DNA from: Chloroflexia bacterium SDU3-3
Lineage (GTDB): Bacteria; Chloroflexota; Chloroflexia; Chloroflexales; Roseiflexaceae
Assembly: GCA_009268125.1 (NCBI GenBank)
Contig: WBOU01000004.1
Span: 426,262-490,261, forward strand
Length of the DNA stretch: 64,000 nt
Direction of reading: 5' to 3'
In this document: in pieces, positions 44,616 to 51,898 of the stretch
How the letters are laid out: every line of letters starts with the position of its first letter
Position numbering within the stretch: the first letter of the stretch is position 1
Translations under genes and position numbers: made by a program
The notes under the pieces: generated by a model
What the model was told of the DNA's origin: nothing
Database searches by the model: none
What the model saw: only the letters and a program-made list of their open reading frames with translations

Positions 44616-45647
44616 CTACAGCACATCCGAGATCGGTCGCACCTCAAGGCCTAGCTCGGCCAGGCGGTCGAGGATCTGCGGCAGCGCGGCGGCGGTGGGC
44701 GCAAGCCCACAGTGCGCCAGAATGATCGCGCCGCGCAGCTGCTCGGGCGGCAGGTGCCCCGTGACCCGCTCAAGCAGGAACTCGGGTGTCTTCGGCTTGC
44801 CCACCGAGTCCAGGCTGTCAAAGGTCCAGTAGATCGGCAGGTAGCCCTCGCCCACGGCGACGCGCAGCACGCGCTCGTCGTACGCCCCGAAGGGCGGGCG
44901 GAAGAACGGGCGGATGCTGGCAGCCTCGCCTGCGGCCTGATGCAGCAGCGCCTCGGTCTCGGCTAGCTCGCGCCGGATGCTGGCGTCGTCCAGCGTGGTG
45001 AGGTCGGGGTGGTCCAGCGTGTGGTTGCCGATCTCGTGGCCGTCGGCAACGATCTGCCGCGTCAGCTCGGGGTTCTCACGGATCCATTTGCCGGTGAGGA
45101 AGAAGGTGATGTGCGCGTGCCGCGCGCGCAGGGCCGCCAGCACCTCGGGCACGTTCTCCGCCGTGCCTCCGGCATCGAGCGTCAGCGCCACCCAGGGCAT
45201 GTCGCCGCGCCCGCGTCGCACCAGCGGCGGCGGGGAGGGCTGGCCGCCGCCCTTGCCTTCCAGCTGAGGGATGATCAAAGGGTGCCCGGGCTTGGGGGCT
45301 TGCTGTAGGCGGTTGTAGCGTGCGATCAGCGCCGCGTCGCTGGCCAGCGACGCAGCCACAGCTTCCAGCGTCTCACCGCTGGCGAGGACATGGGATGTGT
45401 AGCCGCTGATCGCGGCGGGCGTGGGTTCCGCTGTGGCGGTAGGGCTTGGCTGCGCCGTGGCCGTGGGGCTTGGCCGCGCCGTGGCGCTAGCCGTGGGCGC
45501 GGCGCTCGTAGCCATGGGCCGCGCCGTGGCGCTGGCGGGCGGCGGCGCGGGAGCCTCGGCGGGCGTGCCGCGTGCGAAGTAGACCGCCGTGCTGGCCGCC
45601 GCCACCACCAGCCCCACCAACAGATGCTGTGAGCGACGCGTGGCCAT
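44616..45647 (-). CDS. LysM-NodB polysaccharide deacetylase
   Basis: Encodes 343 residues. A signal-anchor (about 8-25) and an Ala/Thr/Pro-rich linker with PTATAQPSPTATA repeats precede a LysM-like module (HVLASGETLEAVAASLASDAALIARYNRL). The NodB deacetylase domain follows: ALTLDAGGTAEN (catalytic Asp and metal Asp region, slightly altered from the usual TFDDG), GHEIGNHTLDHPDLT (metal His pair) and FFRPPFGAYDERV. It probably deacetylates peptidoglycan or another amino-sugar polymer outside the cell. Its start lies three bases after the LysM protein stop, so the two are co-transcribed. Confidence 0.88.
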   Translation of the reverse strand: MATRRSQHLLVGLVVAAASTAVYFARGTPAEAPAPPPASATARPMATSAAPTASATARPSPTATAQPSPTATAEPTPAAISGYTSHVLASGETLEAVAASLASDAALIARYNRLQQAPKPGHPLIIPQLEGKGGGQPSPPPLVRRGRGDMPWVALTLDAGGTAENVPEVLAALRARHAHITFFLTGKWIRENPELTRQIVADGHEIGNHTLDHPDLTTLDDASIRRELAETEALLHQAAGEAASIRPFFRPPFGAYDERVLRVAVGEGYLPIYWTFDSLDSVGKPKTPEFLLERVTGHLPPEQLRGAIILAHCGLAPTAAALPQILDRLAELGLEVRPISDVL

Positions 45648-45650
45648 GGC

Positions 45651-46295
45651 CTAGGGGATGACCAGCTCTTGGCCCACGCGCAGCGAGTCGGCTTGCTCGG
45701 CGGTCAGCCCGTTGGCGGCCAGCAGATTGGCCACGCTCACATTGAACTGCTCGGCGATACTTTTCAGCGTGTCGCCCTGCTGCACCGTGTAGCGCCGCTG
45801 CTCTACCGCAGGCGCAGGCGTGGCCGTCGCAGGCTCGGGCGTGGCCGTCGCAGGCTCGGGCGTGGCCGTCGCAGGCTCGGGTGTGGCCGTCGCAGGCTCG
45901 GGCGTGGCTGCCGCAGGCTCGGGCGTGGCATCGGTCGCGGCGGTGGCCGCAGGCTCCGCCGTGGCAGTTGCCTCCGCCGTGGCCGTCGCATCATCGTGGG
46001 TGTGCGGCACATCCTCATCCTCAGGCACCACCGTTAGCATATCCAGCACATCCGAGGTCAGCGGCACCGCCGTAGGCTCGATCAGCACCACGCTCAGGTT
46101 GCCCACCCGTAGGTTGGGGATGTTCGCCCGCGAGAGGGCGACGGCGCTGCCGACCGGCAGCACCACGATCAGCGATGCCACGCCCAGCAGCACGCGCTGC
46201 GACATCCGCTCGTTGAGCGTGCGCAGCACCACCGCGCCCACGCCGGGCACCACCAGCACCACAAACAGAAGAAACCCTACAAGAATTGGTGACAT
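45651..46295 (-). CDS. Membrane-anchored LysM protein with 21-bp coding repeats
   Basis: Encodes 214 residues from MSPILVGFLLF. Two N-terminal hydrophobic segments (about 3-24 and 34-52) are followed by an Ala/Thr/Glu/Pro linker containing successive EPATATP heptapeptides (a 21-bp DNA repeat, roughly 45815-45925) and a C-terminal LysM domain (RYTVQQGDTLKSIAEQFNVSVANLLAANGL). It should anchor to the membrane and bind the wall through LysM. It sits between mutS2 and the deacetylase in one minus-strand group. Confidence 0.85.
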   Translation of the reverse strand: MSPILVGFLLFVVLVVPGVGAVVLRTLNERMSQRVLLGVASLIVVLPVGSAVALSRANIPNLRVGNLSVVLIEPTAVPLTSDVLDMLTVVPEDEDVPHTHDDATATAEATATAEPAATAATDATPEPAAATPEPATATPEPATATPEPATATPEPATATPAPAVEQRRYTVQQGDTLKSIAEQFNVSVANLLAANGLTAEQADSLRVGQELVIP

Positions 46296-46350
46296 AGTTT
46301 CCACATGGCCCATAGGCGGCGGCACACGCGCCGCCGCCTATCGACCATCG

Positions 46351-48825
46351 CTAGTGTTCGTTCATGCGCGCCACGGTCACGCCCTCGCCGCCCTCGGGGC
46401 CGCCGCCCGCGAAGGACTTGACCAGGGCGTGGCGCTGCAGCGCGTCGCGCACCACCTGCCGCAGCGCGCCGGTGCCCTTGCCGTGGATCACGCGCACAAA
46501 GGGCAGGCCCGCCAGATAGGCGTCGTTTAGGTAGCGATCAAGCCGATCCTCCACCTCTCCGGCGCGCATCCCACGGATATCAAGCTCAATCGAGACATCG
46601 GGCAGGGCGGGCGTGGTCACAGCGGGCGGCGTGTAGCGCCGCGCGTCCTGCTCGCTGCCCTTCTCGCGCCGCAGCTCCTTCAGGCTCACCTCCATGCGGA
46701 AGCCGCCCACCTGCACAGTGGCGCTGCCCTCGTCCTCGTCGATCGCCAGGATCTCGCCCTTCAGCCCCACCGAGCGCACCAGCACCTGATCGCCCACCTG
46801 CAGCGGGCGCGGGGCCTGCGGCGCGGGCGCTGTGGGCGTCGGCGGCGGGGCAGGCGTCAGCACCGCCTTCTCAAGCGAGGTCGGGCGGCGCGAGGGCACC
46901 TTCTCGCGGATCTCGCTGATCCGCTGGTCGGCCTGCTCAAGCCACTGGCGGCTGATCGACACCGAGCGGAAGTCGTCGCGCAGCCGCCGCAGCTGGCTGC
47001 GCACCTCGCGCAGCTCGCGCTCAAGCTCTTCTTGCGCGGTCTGCCACTCGGCCTCGCGCCGCCGCTCGAAGTCGGCCAGCTCATCGGCCAGCCGCTCGCG
47101 GTACTTCTCCGCATCGCTGCGCGTGCTCTCGGCCTGCGCCAGCTCGCGCGCGGCCTCGCTGCGCTCGCGGTGGATGCCCGCCAGCAGGTCTTCCACCTGC
47201 ACGTCCTCGTGGGCCATCACGCCGCGCGCGCGCTCCACGATCGCCGCATCCAGCCCCAGCCGCTCGGCGATGGCCAGCGCGTTCGAGCGCCCGGGCAGGC
47301 CGATGGTCAGCTTGTAGGTGGGCCGCAGCGTCTCCACATCGAACTCGACTGAGCCATTCACCACACCGGCGGTCGCATAGGCGAAAGCCTTCAGCTCGGC
47401 GTAGTGCGTGGTGGCGATACCAAGCACGCCCACCTCCAGCAGGCGCTCGATGATCGCCCGCGCCAGCGCCGCGCCCTCGATCGGGTCGGTGCCCGCGCCC
47501 AGCTCATCCAGCAGCACCAGCGCCAGCGGCGGCGCGGTCGACTCGGGGTCGCTCTCCCACGCGGCGTACCATCGCTCGCGCTCCTGGTGCAAGCCATCCA
47601 AGATGCGGATGATATTCACCATGTGCGAGGAGAAGGTTGAGAGGCTCTGCTCGATGCTCTGCTCGTCGCCGATGTCGGCAAAGATCTGGCCGAAGATCGG
47701 AAGCCGCGAGGGGTCGGACGCTGGGATGTGCAGCCCCGACTGCGCCATGGCCGCCAGCAGGCCGGTGGTCTTCAGCGCCACCGTCTTGCCGCCGGTGTTG
47801 GGGCCGGTGATCAGCAGCATCTGCGATTCGCCGCCCAGATACATGGTGGTGGGCACCACCTTGGATTGATCGAGCAGCGGGTGGCGTGCCGACTGCAGCA
47901 GCAGCGGCGGCTGGCCCTCGGGCAGCGGCTCCACCACGATCTCGGGCGCGGTGCAGCGCAGCAGGTTGCCATATTTCGCCATCGCAAAGGCCAGATCGAG
48001 GTCGGCGATCGCATCGGTGCCGCGCACGATCGCCTCGGCCTCGGCCCCCACCTGCTCGGAGATCTCGCCCAGAATGCGCGCCACCTCCTGCTCCTCGGCA
48101 AGCTGCAGCTCGCGCCAGCGATTGTTCAGCTCCACCACGGCCATCGGCTCGATGTACAGCGTCGCGCCGCTGCCCGACTGGTCGTGCACCAGCCCGCGCA
48201 CAGTGCGCTTCGAGCCAGCCTTCACCGGCACCACATAGCGGCCATTGCGCACGGTGATGATCGGCTCCTGCAGGGCGTCGGCGTACTGCGACGAGCTGAT
48301 CATGTTCTGCAGCTTATCCTGCAGGCGGTTAAACGACACGCGGATATCGCTGCGCAGCCGCCCCAGCGCCGGGCTGGCGCTGTCGAGCACGGTGCCATCC
48401 TCGCCGATAGCGCGACCGATCAGATCTTCGATCTGCGGCAGGCTCGGCAGGTTGAAGGCCAGATCCTGCACCATGCCAAAGCGCGCCGCATCCAGCCGCA
48501 GCAGCGCGGTGCGCAGCCTGCGGGCGCTGGCCAGCGTCTGCTGCACCTCCAGCAGCACTGGCGCATCCAGCACACCGCCGCGGCGGGCGTGGCCAGCGGC
48601 GGGGCGGATGTCGCGCGCGCCGCCGATGCTCAGGTCGGGCATCTCATCCATCAGCCAGCGGGCCTCGCTGGTGCGGCGCAGGCGCTCGCGCACCTCGATA
48701 GCGTTGGTGCTGGGCGTCAGGCTCAGCGCCAGCTCGTGCGAAGCCGAGAAGCTGGTATGTTTGGCCAACCGCTCAAGCACCTTGGGGAACTCAAGCGTTG
48801 AAAGGGTCTGTTGACTGATTGTCAT
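46351..48825 (-). CDS. mutS2: Endonuclease MutS2
   Basis: Encodes 824 residues. The N-terminal core and clamp are followed by an ABC-type ATPase (LITGPNTGGKTVALKTTGL, Walker A near residue 340; LVLLDELGAGTDPIEGAALARAI, Walker B and signature), a long coiled coil (about 515-640), a KOW-like segment and the C-terminal Smr nuclease domain (LDIRGMRAGEVEDRL, VIHGKGTGALRQ). MutS2 suppresses recombination and in Bacillus acts in ribosome rescue. It follows cvpA by five bases. All expected motifs are present. Confidence 0.97.
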   Translation of the reverse strand: MTISQQTLSTLEFPKVLERLAKHTSFSASHELALSLTPSTNAIEVRERLRRTSEARWLMDEMPDLSIGGARDIRPAAGHARRGGVLDAPVLLEVQQTLASARRLRTALLRLDAARFGMVQDLAFNLPSLPQIEDLIGRAIGEDGTVLDSASPALGRLRSDIRVSFNRLQDKLQNMISSSQYADALQEPIITVRNGRYVVPVKAGSKRTVRGLVHDQSGSGATLYIEPMAVVELNNRWRELQLAEEQEVARILGEISEQVGAEAEAIVRGTDAIADLDLAFAMAKYGNLLRCTAPEIVVEPLPEGQPPLLLQSARHPLLDQSKVVPTTMYLGGESQMLLITGPNTGGKTVALKTTGLLAAMAQSGLHIPASDPSRLPIFGQIFADIGDEQSIEQSLSTFSSHMVNIIRILDGLHQERERWYAAWESDPESTAPPLALVLLDELGAGTDPIEGAALARAIIERLLEVGVLGIATTHYAELKAFAYATAGVVNGSVEFDVETLRPTYKLTIGLPGRSNALAIAERLGLDAAIVERARGVMAHEDVQVEDLLAGIHRERSEAARELAQAESTRSDAEKYRERLADELADFERRREAEWQTAQEELERELREVRSQLRRLRDDFRSVSISRQWLEQADQRISEIREKVPSRRPTSLEKAVLTPAPPPTPTAPAPQAPRPLQVGDQVLVRSVGLKGEILAIDEDEGSATVQVGGFRMEVSLKELRREKGSEQDARRYTPPAVTTPALPDVSIELDIRGMRAGEVEDRLDRYLNDAYLAGLPFVRVIHGKGTGALRQVVRDALQRHALVKSFAGGGPEGGEGVTVARMNEH

Positions 48826-48830
48826 AGGAT

Positions 48831-49382
48831 TTAGAGCTGAAAGATAATATTTGCCTCGGGAGGCAGGAACGGATCAAGCGTGTGATAGATCACCGGCAGC
48901 ACATAGCCGTGGAAGATGTCAATCAGCAGCGAGCTGCGGGTCGAGTTCTCCAGGCTCACGATGATCGGGTAGTTCATCGTCGATGAGAGCGTCTGATAGA
49001 CAAAGATATCGCGCATCAGCAGCGCCAGCATGCCTAGCACGATCCCGCCCAGCAGCAAGCCCAGCAGCGAGCCAATGATGCGGTCGAGAAATTCGAGCGC
49101 ACTCGGCATGCGCACATAGCGGAACGTGTAGAGGCCAGCCATCAATAGCAGTATGAACGAGACCAGCAGAATGATCGCGAATCCGGTCAGCTGCGATGCA
49201 TATTGGGTCGAATGAAAGCGCGCTCGTAAGACTTCGCCCATCGGCTGGAAGTACAAGCTCGCCAGCACGATACTGACATAGAGCACGACGATGGCAATCG
49301 CAAGACGGATGATGCCTTCAAAAATACCGAGAAGCAGCGAACCGATTACAAGTAAGATAAAGAACAGATCGATGCCATTCAT
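48831..49382 (-). CDS. CvpA family membrane protein
   Basis: Encodes 183 residues from MNGIDLFFILLVIGSLLLG, preceded by GGAGG. Four hydrophobic segments and the opening pattern (IDL...G...GFxEGxxR-like, here GIFEGIIRLAIAIV) match CvpA, a family linked to colicin V production and envelope stress. It directly precedes mutS2, a neighbourhood seen in Firmicutes and Chloroflexota. The minus-strand TATAAT at 49420-49425 is its probable -10. Confidence 0.85.
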   Translation of the reverse strand: MNGIDLFFILLVIGSLLLGIFEGIIRLAIAIVVLYVSIVLASLYFQPMGEVLRARFHSTQYASQLTGFAIILLVSFILLLMAGLYTFRYVRMPSALEFLDRIIGSLLGLLLGGIVLGMLALLMRDIFVYQTLSSTMNYPIIVSLENSTRSSLLIDIFHGYVLPVIYHTLDPFLPPEANIIFQL

Positions 49383-49419
49383 TCTCGCCTCCACGAACGT
49401 CTGCTGATACGCAGCGCAT

Positions 49420-49428
49420 ATTATAGCA
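49420..49428 (-). promoter_or_regulatory. Extended -10 of the cvpA-mutS2 operon
   Basis: On the minus strand the sequence reads TGCTATAAT, a perfect extended -10, about 38 bases before the cvpA start. Confidence 0.6.
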
Positions 49429-49442
49429 TGGCCCCTCACGCC

Positions 49443-49479
49443 AAAACGCCCAGGCCAGATGATCTGGCCTGGGCGTTTT
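49443..49479 (-). terminator. Terminator after the 122-residue hypothetical gene
   Basis: A perfect 18-bp stem around a single central base, flanked by A/T runs on both sides. It could act in either direction, but only the minus-strand gene at 49522 ends here. Confidence 0.8.
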
Positions 49480-49521
49480 GGCGGAGCAGCGGGCGCTCCA
49501 CATGTTCGTGCGAGGGTGGGG

Positions 49522-49890
49522 CTACTCGTTCGGGTCGGCAGCGAGGCTGCGCCGCACCGGGGTCTTATATTCCGAGCGCCGCTTGAGGCCCACGGTGGCC
49601 AGCACGGGCGAGTCGCTGCCGTACTGGGCCACCACCTGGGTCTTCGCGCCCAGCACCAGCTGGTGCAGGTGCAGCCGCGCCTGCTGGCTGGCGCTGCGCG
49701 CCACCTGCAGGGCGTGCTCGGCGCGGATCTCGGCCTGGGCGGCGATCAGCACCGCATCGTTGGCGGCGATCAGGGCCTCGATGCTGAACGCGCTGTTGGC
49801 AGGGCGGTAGTCGGCCAGCTCCTGCAGGCGCACGATCAGCTCCTGATCAAAGCGTAGAGCCTCCCCACTGATTTTCTGGCTGTTTGGCAT
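49522..49890 (-). CDS. Conserved hypothetical helical protein
   Basis: Encodes 122 residues beginning MPNSQKISGEALRF, with AAGGAG upstream. The middle is all-helical and Ala/Gln-rich. The end GSDSPVLATVGLKRRSEYKTPVRR resembles a pattern in small proteins of unknown function from cyanobacteria, planctomycetes and Chloroflexota (AxYGxxS..., GLKxxSEYK). No catalytic motif. It appears monocistronic with its own terminator. A 16-bp palindrome lies about 55 bases upstream and may be a control site. Confidence 0.65.
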   Translation of the reverse strand: MPNSQKISGEALRFDQELIVRLQELADYRPANSAFSIEALIAANDAVLIAAQAEIRAEHALQVARSASQQARLHLHQLVLGAKTQVVAQYGSDSPVLATVGLKRRSEYKTPVRRSLAADPNE

Positions 49891-50312
49891 GGTAGAACTC
49901 CTTCAGTAGATCGTTCTATGTTGTATCAGCGCCAGATAACACGTTCATACTATAGTATGATGCGTAGTATATTGCCATATCTCTTTATTGCAGTGTCATG
50001 GCGATTGAGAATCATCCTCGTCATCTATTTCGCACCTTGATACACTCTTTATTTCTTGACGCATATCATGCCGCATAGAAACTATCTCACTGCCAAAGCA
50101 TGTCTACCGCCCATCAACGACACCATACGGTTTCATACTCGCGCGATAATACAGGCATTTTTCGCTATCTGGGTTCCGAGCAGCATCGTAGACTCTACAA
50201 AGGCCAGCACCAGCACTGCTGGGCCGTGCCATCCGCATGGTCGGCCTGCCATACCCCAACCTATGCGCTAACTCTCCACGCCACAATCTGGGCCTCCAAG
50301 CTCTCACCTCCT

Positions 50313-50496
50313 GCCATGCTTCTTCACGCGTGTGTTTCCTTTCTTCACACCCCCCGCCATGCTTCTTCACGCGTGTGTTTCCTTTCTTCACACCCCCCGC
50401 CATGCTTCTTCACGCGTGTGTTTCCTTTCTTCACACCCCCCGCCATGCTTCTTCACGCGTGTATTTCCTTTCTTCACACCCCCCGCCATGCTTCCA
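50313..50496. repeat. 43-bp tandem repeat, four units plus a partial
   Basis: Units starting GCCATGCTTCTTCACGCGTG at 50313, 50356, 50399 and 50442, with a partial unit at 50485. Each ends TTTCTTCACACCCCCC. They are almost identical, so the expansion is recent. Confidence 0.85.
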
Positions 50497-50671
50497 AACA
50501 TCCGTGTGAACAATGCAGCACGCTGCTGCTGTTTAGCAAACATTCGGCATACTAATGCGCAGCAATTCGCCATAAAGCATGCGCTCGCCGCTCCCCGGCT
50601 CGTACATTTCATATGCTTCTTCTTTCTCTGCCATACCTTATGTCTTAGTGGGAAATAACCCCTCCCTTGCA

Positions 50672-50834
50672 CCTCGCGTCTTCGCGCCTTCGTGGTATGG
50701 GTCTTCTCCGAATCTTGGAGCCTTGAAGCCTTGGTGGGAAACAGCCCCTCCCATGCCCCTCGCGTCTTCGCGCCTTCGCGGCATGGGTCTTCTCCGAATC
50801 TTGGAGCCTTGGCGTCTTGGTGGGAAACAGCCCC
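50672..50834 (-). repeat. 86-bp direct duplication of an octamer module
   Basis: CCTCGCGTCTTCGCGCCTTCG starts at 50672 and again at 50758. Both copies continue through TCTTCTCCGAATCTTGGAGCC to GGTGGGAAACAGCCCC with few differences. Confidence 0.8.
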
Positions 50835-50856
50835 GCAGGTCCGACGTTTGCCCGAC

Positions 50857-50886
50857 TTGACATCCCACTTCCCCGCGTGCTATCAT
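50857..50886 (+). promoter_or_regulatory. Promoter of the thrS T-box operon
   Basis: TTGACA (50857-50862), an 18-base spacer and TATCAT (50881-50886). A predicted start near 50893 places the T-box leader directly downstream. Confidence 0.7.
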
Positions 50887-50892
50887 CCGCCC

Positions 50893-51170
50893 TGTGTGAA
50901 AACGCACAGCACCAGCGCCGACGAGGACACGTCGGCTGCGGCCAGCCCCAGGGAGGAAGCGCCACCGACTGCAAGCGCATCCGGCCACGGCCCAGCCCGA
51001 TACCACCTCCGAGCTTGCCGCCAGAACGCACTAGCAACTAAGGCGGCACGGCTAGCCCCGTTATCGGCTCATCAAGGGGCCTGCCACCAGCAGCGGCGGC
51101 ACGGCCTGAACTTGGGTGGAACCACGAAAGCACGCCTTTCGTCCCAACTGCGGGACGAGGGGCTTTTTTA
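50893..51170 (+). ncRNA. T-box leader (tRNA-Thr sensing expected)
   Basis: The diagnostic T-box sequence AACTTGGGTGGAACCACG is at 51109-51126. It is followed by a terminator hairpin (CCTTTCGTCCC and GGGACGAGGGG, with two G-U pairs) and TTTTTT at 51164-51169. Upstream, about 215 bases can hold stem I and the linker; hairpins CTGTG/CACAG and GCCGACG/CGTCGGC are visible near the 5' end. I could not fix the specifier loop; an ACC Thr codon occurs more than once. The presence of thrS in the operon implies uncharged tRNA-Thr as ligand. Confidence 0.85.
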
Positions 51171-51196
51171 TTGCCGATGAGGCGTGGAGAACGCAC

Positions 51197-51811
51197 ATGG
51201 CGAGAAACAACCGGTATCGACAGGAACGACCACAGCGTCGCGGCTGCGGCTGCCTGCTGCCGCTGGTGATCCTGGTGTGGCTTGCGGTGGCCGTGGTGCT
51301 GGGCTACCAGTACTTTGTGCGCCCGCAGGTCAGCCAGCTGATCGGCCAGCGGCTCGCCGATCAGGTCGGGCCAGCTGCATCCAGCGAGGATGCCGAGGGG
51401 CCGGGCGATGTGATCAATGATCAGGCCGCGCAGGCCATCCCCACCATCGTGGCGGCTATCCCATCCGGCCAGCTGCGCATCTCGCAGGATCAGGCCAACG
51501 AGTTTTTGGCCAGCCAGCCGCTGGGGCCAATCGACAGCGCAAGCCTGCGCTTCACCCCCGGCGAGGTGCAGGTCGACATCAAGGCCCTAGGCACCACTAG
51601 CACCGCCCGCATGGGCCTGGCGGTGCAGGATGGCCGGATCATCACCGTCAACCCCAGCATCGATGGCCTGCTGGGCCAAGTGCTATCGCTCGACGAGCTG
51701 AGCGGCACTATCGAGACCAAGCTGAACGACCAGCTGGCCGCCCAAGGCCGCCGTGTGCGCGAGGTGCAGGTAAACCAGGGCGAGCTGCTGGTGACGATCG
51801 AGGACCAGTAG
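51197..51811 (+). CDS. Membrane-anchored hypothetical protein in the thrS operon
   Basis: Encodes 204 residues from MARNNRYRQERPQRRG, with GTGGAGAACGC upstream. A basic cytoplasmic start and one transmembrane helix (about 18-40) precede an external domain with alternating strands (QLRISQDQANEFL, SLRFTPGEVQVDIKALG, LAVQDGRIITVNP, VREVQVNQGELLVTIE). The pattern resembles lipid-binding DUF2140/DUF2993-like proteins but no firm match can be claimed. It is the first gene after the T-box terminator and lies 87 bases before thrS, so a protein unrelated to charging appears to be under threonyl-tRNA control. Confidence 0.7.
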   Translation: MARNNRYRQERPQRRGCGCLLPLVILVWLAVAVVLGYQYFVRPQVSQLIGQRLADQVGPAASSEDAEGPGDVINDQAAQAIPTIVAAIPSGQLRISQDQANEFLASQPLGPIDSASLRFTPGEVQVDIKALGTTSTARMGLAVQDGRIITVNPSIDGLLGQVLSLDELSGTIETKLNDQLAAQGRRVREVQVNQGELLVTIEDQ

Positions 51812-51898
51812 CGCAGGCTTTCGCCCATAGGTAGCGATCAAGATCGAACCGCCGTGAATGATTCGCGGCAGCAACATAGTGTTAGATGGAGGCTTTCC

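Larger units (their letters stand above)
49891..50856. other. Long AT-richer intergenic region with repeats
   Basis: No convincing gene. It contains a perfect 16-bp palindrome, TCATACTATAGTATGA (49945-49960), a 43-bp tandem repeat (50313-50496) and an 86-bp direct duplication built of octamer repeats (50672-50834). Frames through these are repeat translations. Confidence 0.65.

Noticed and set aside
50237..50555. Open frames across the 43-bp repeats
   Set aside because: Because 43 is not a multiple of 3 the repeat is read in shifting frames; the products are repeat translations without start signals.
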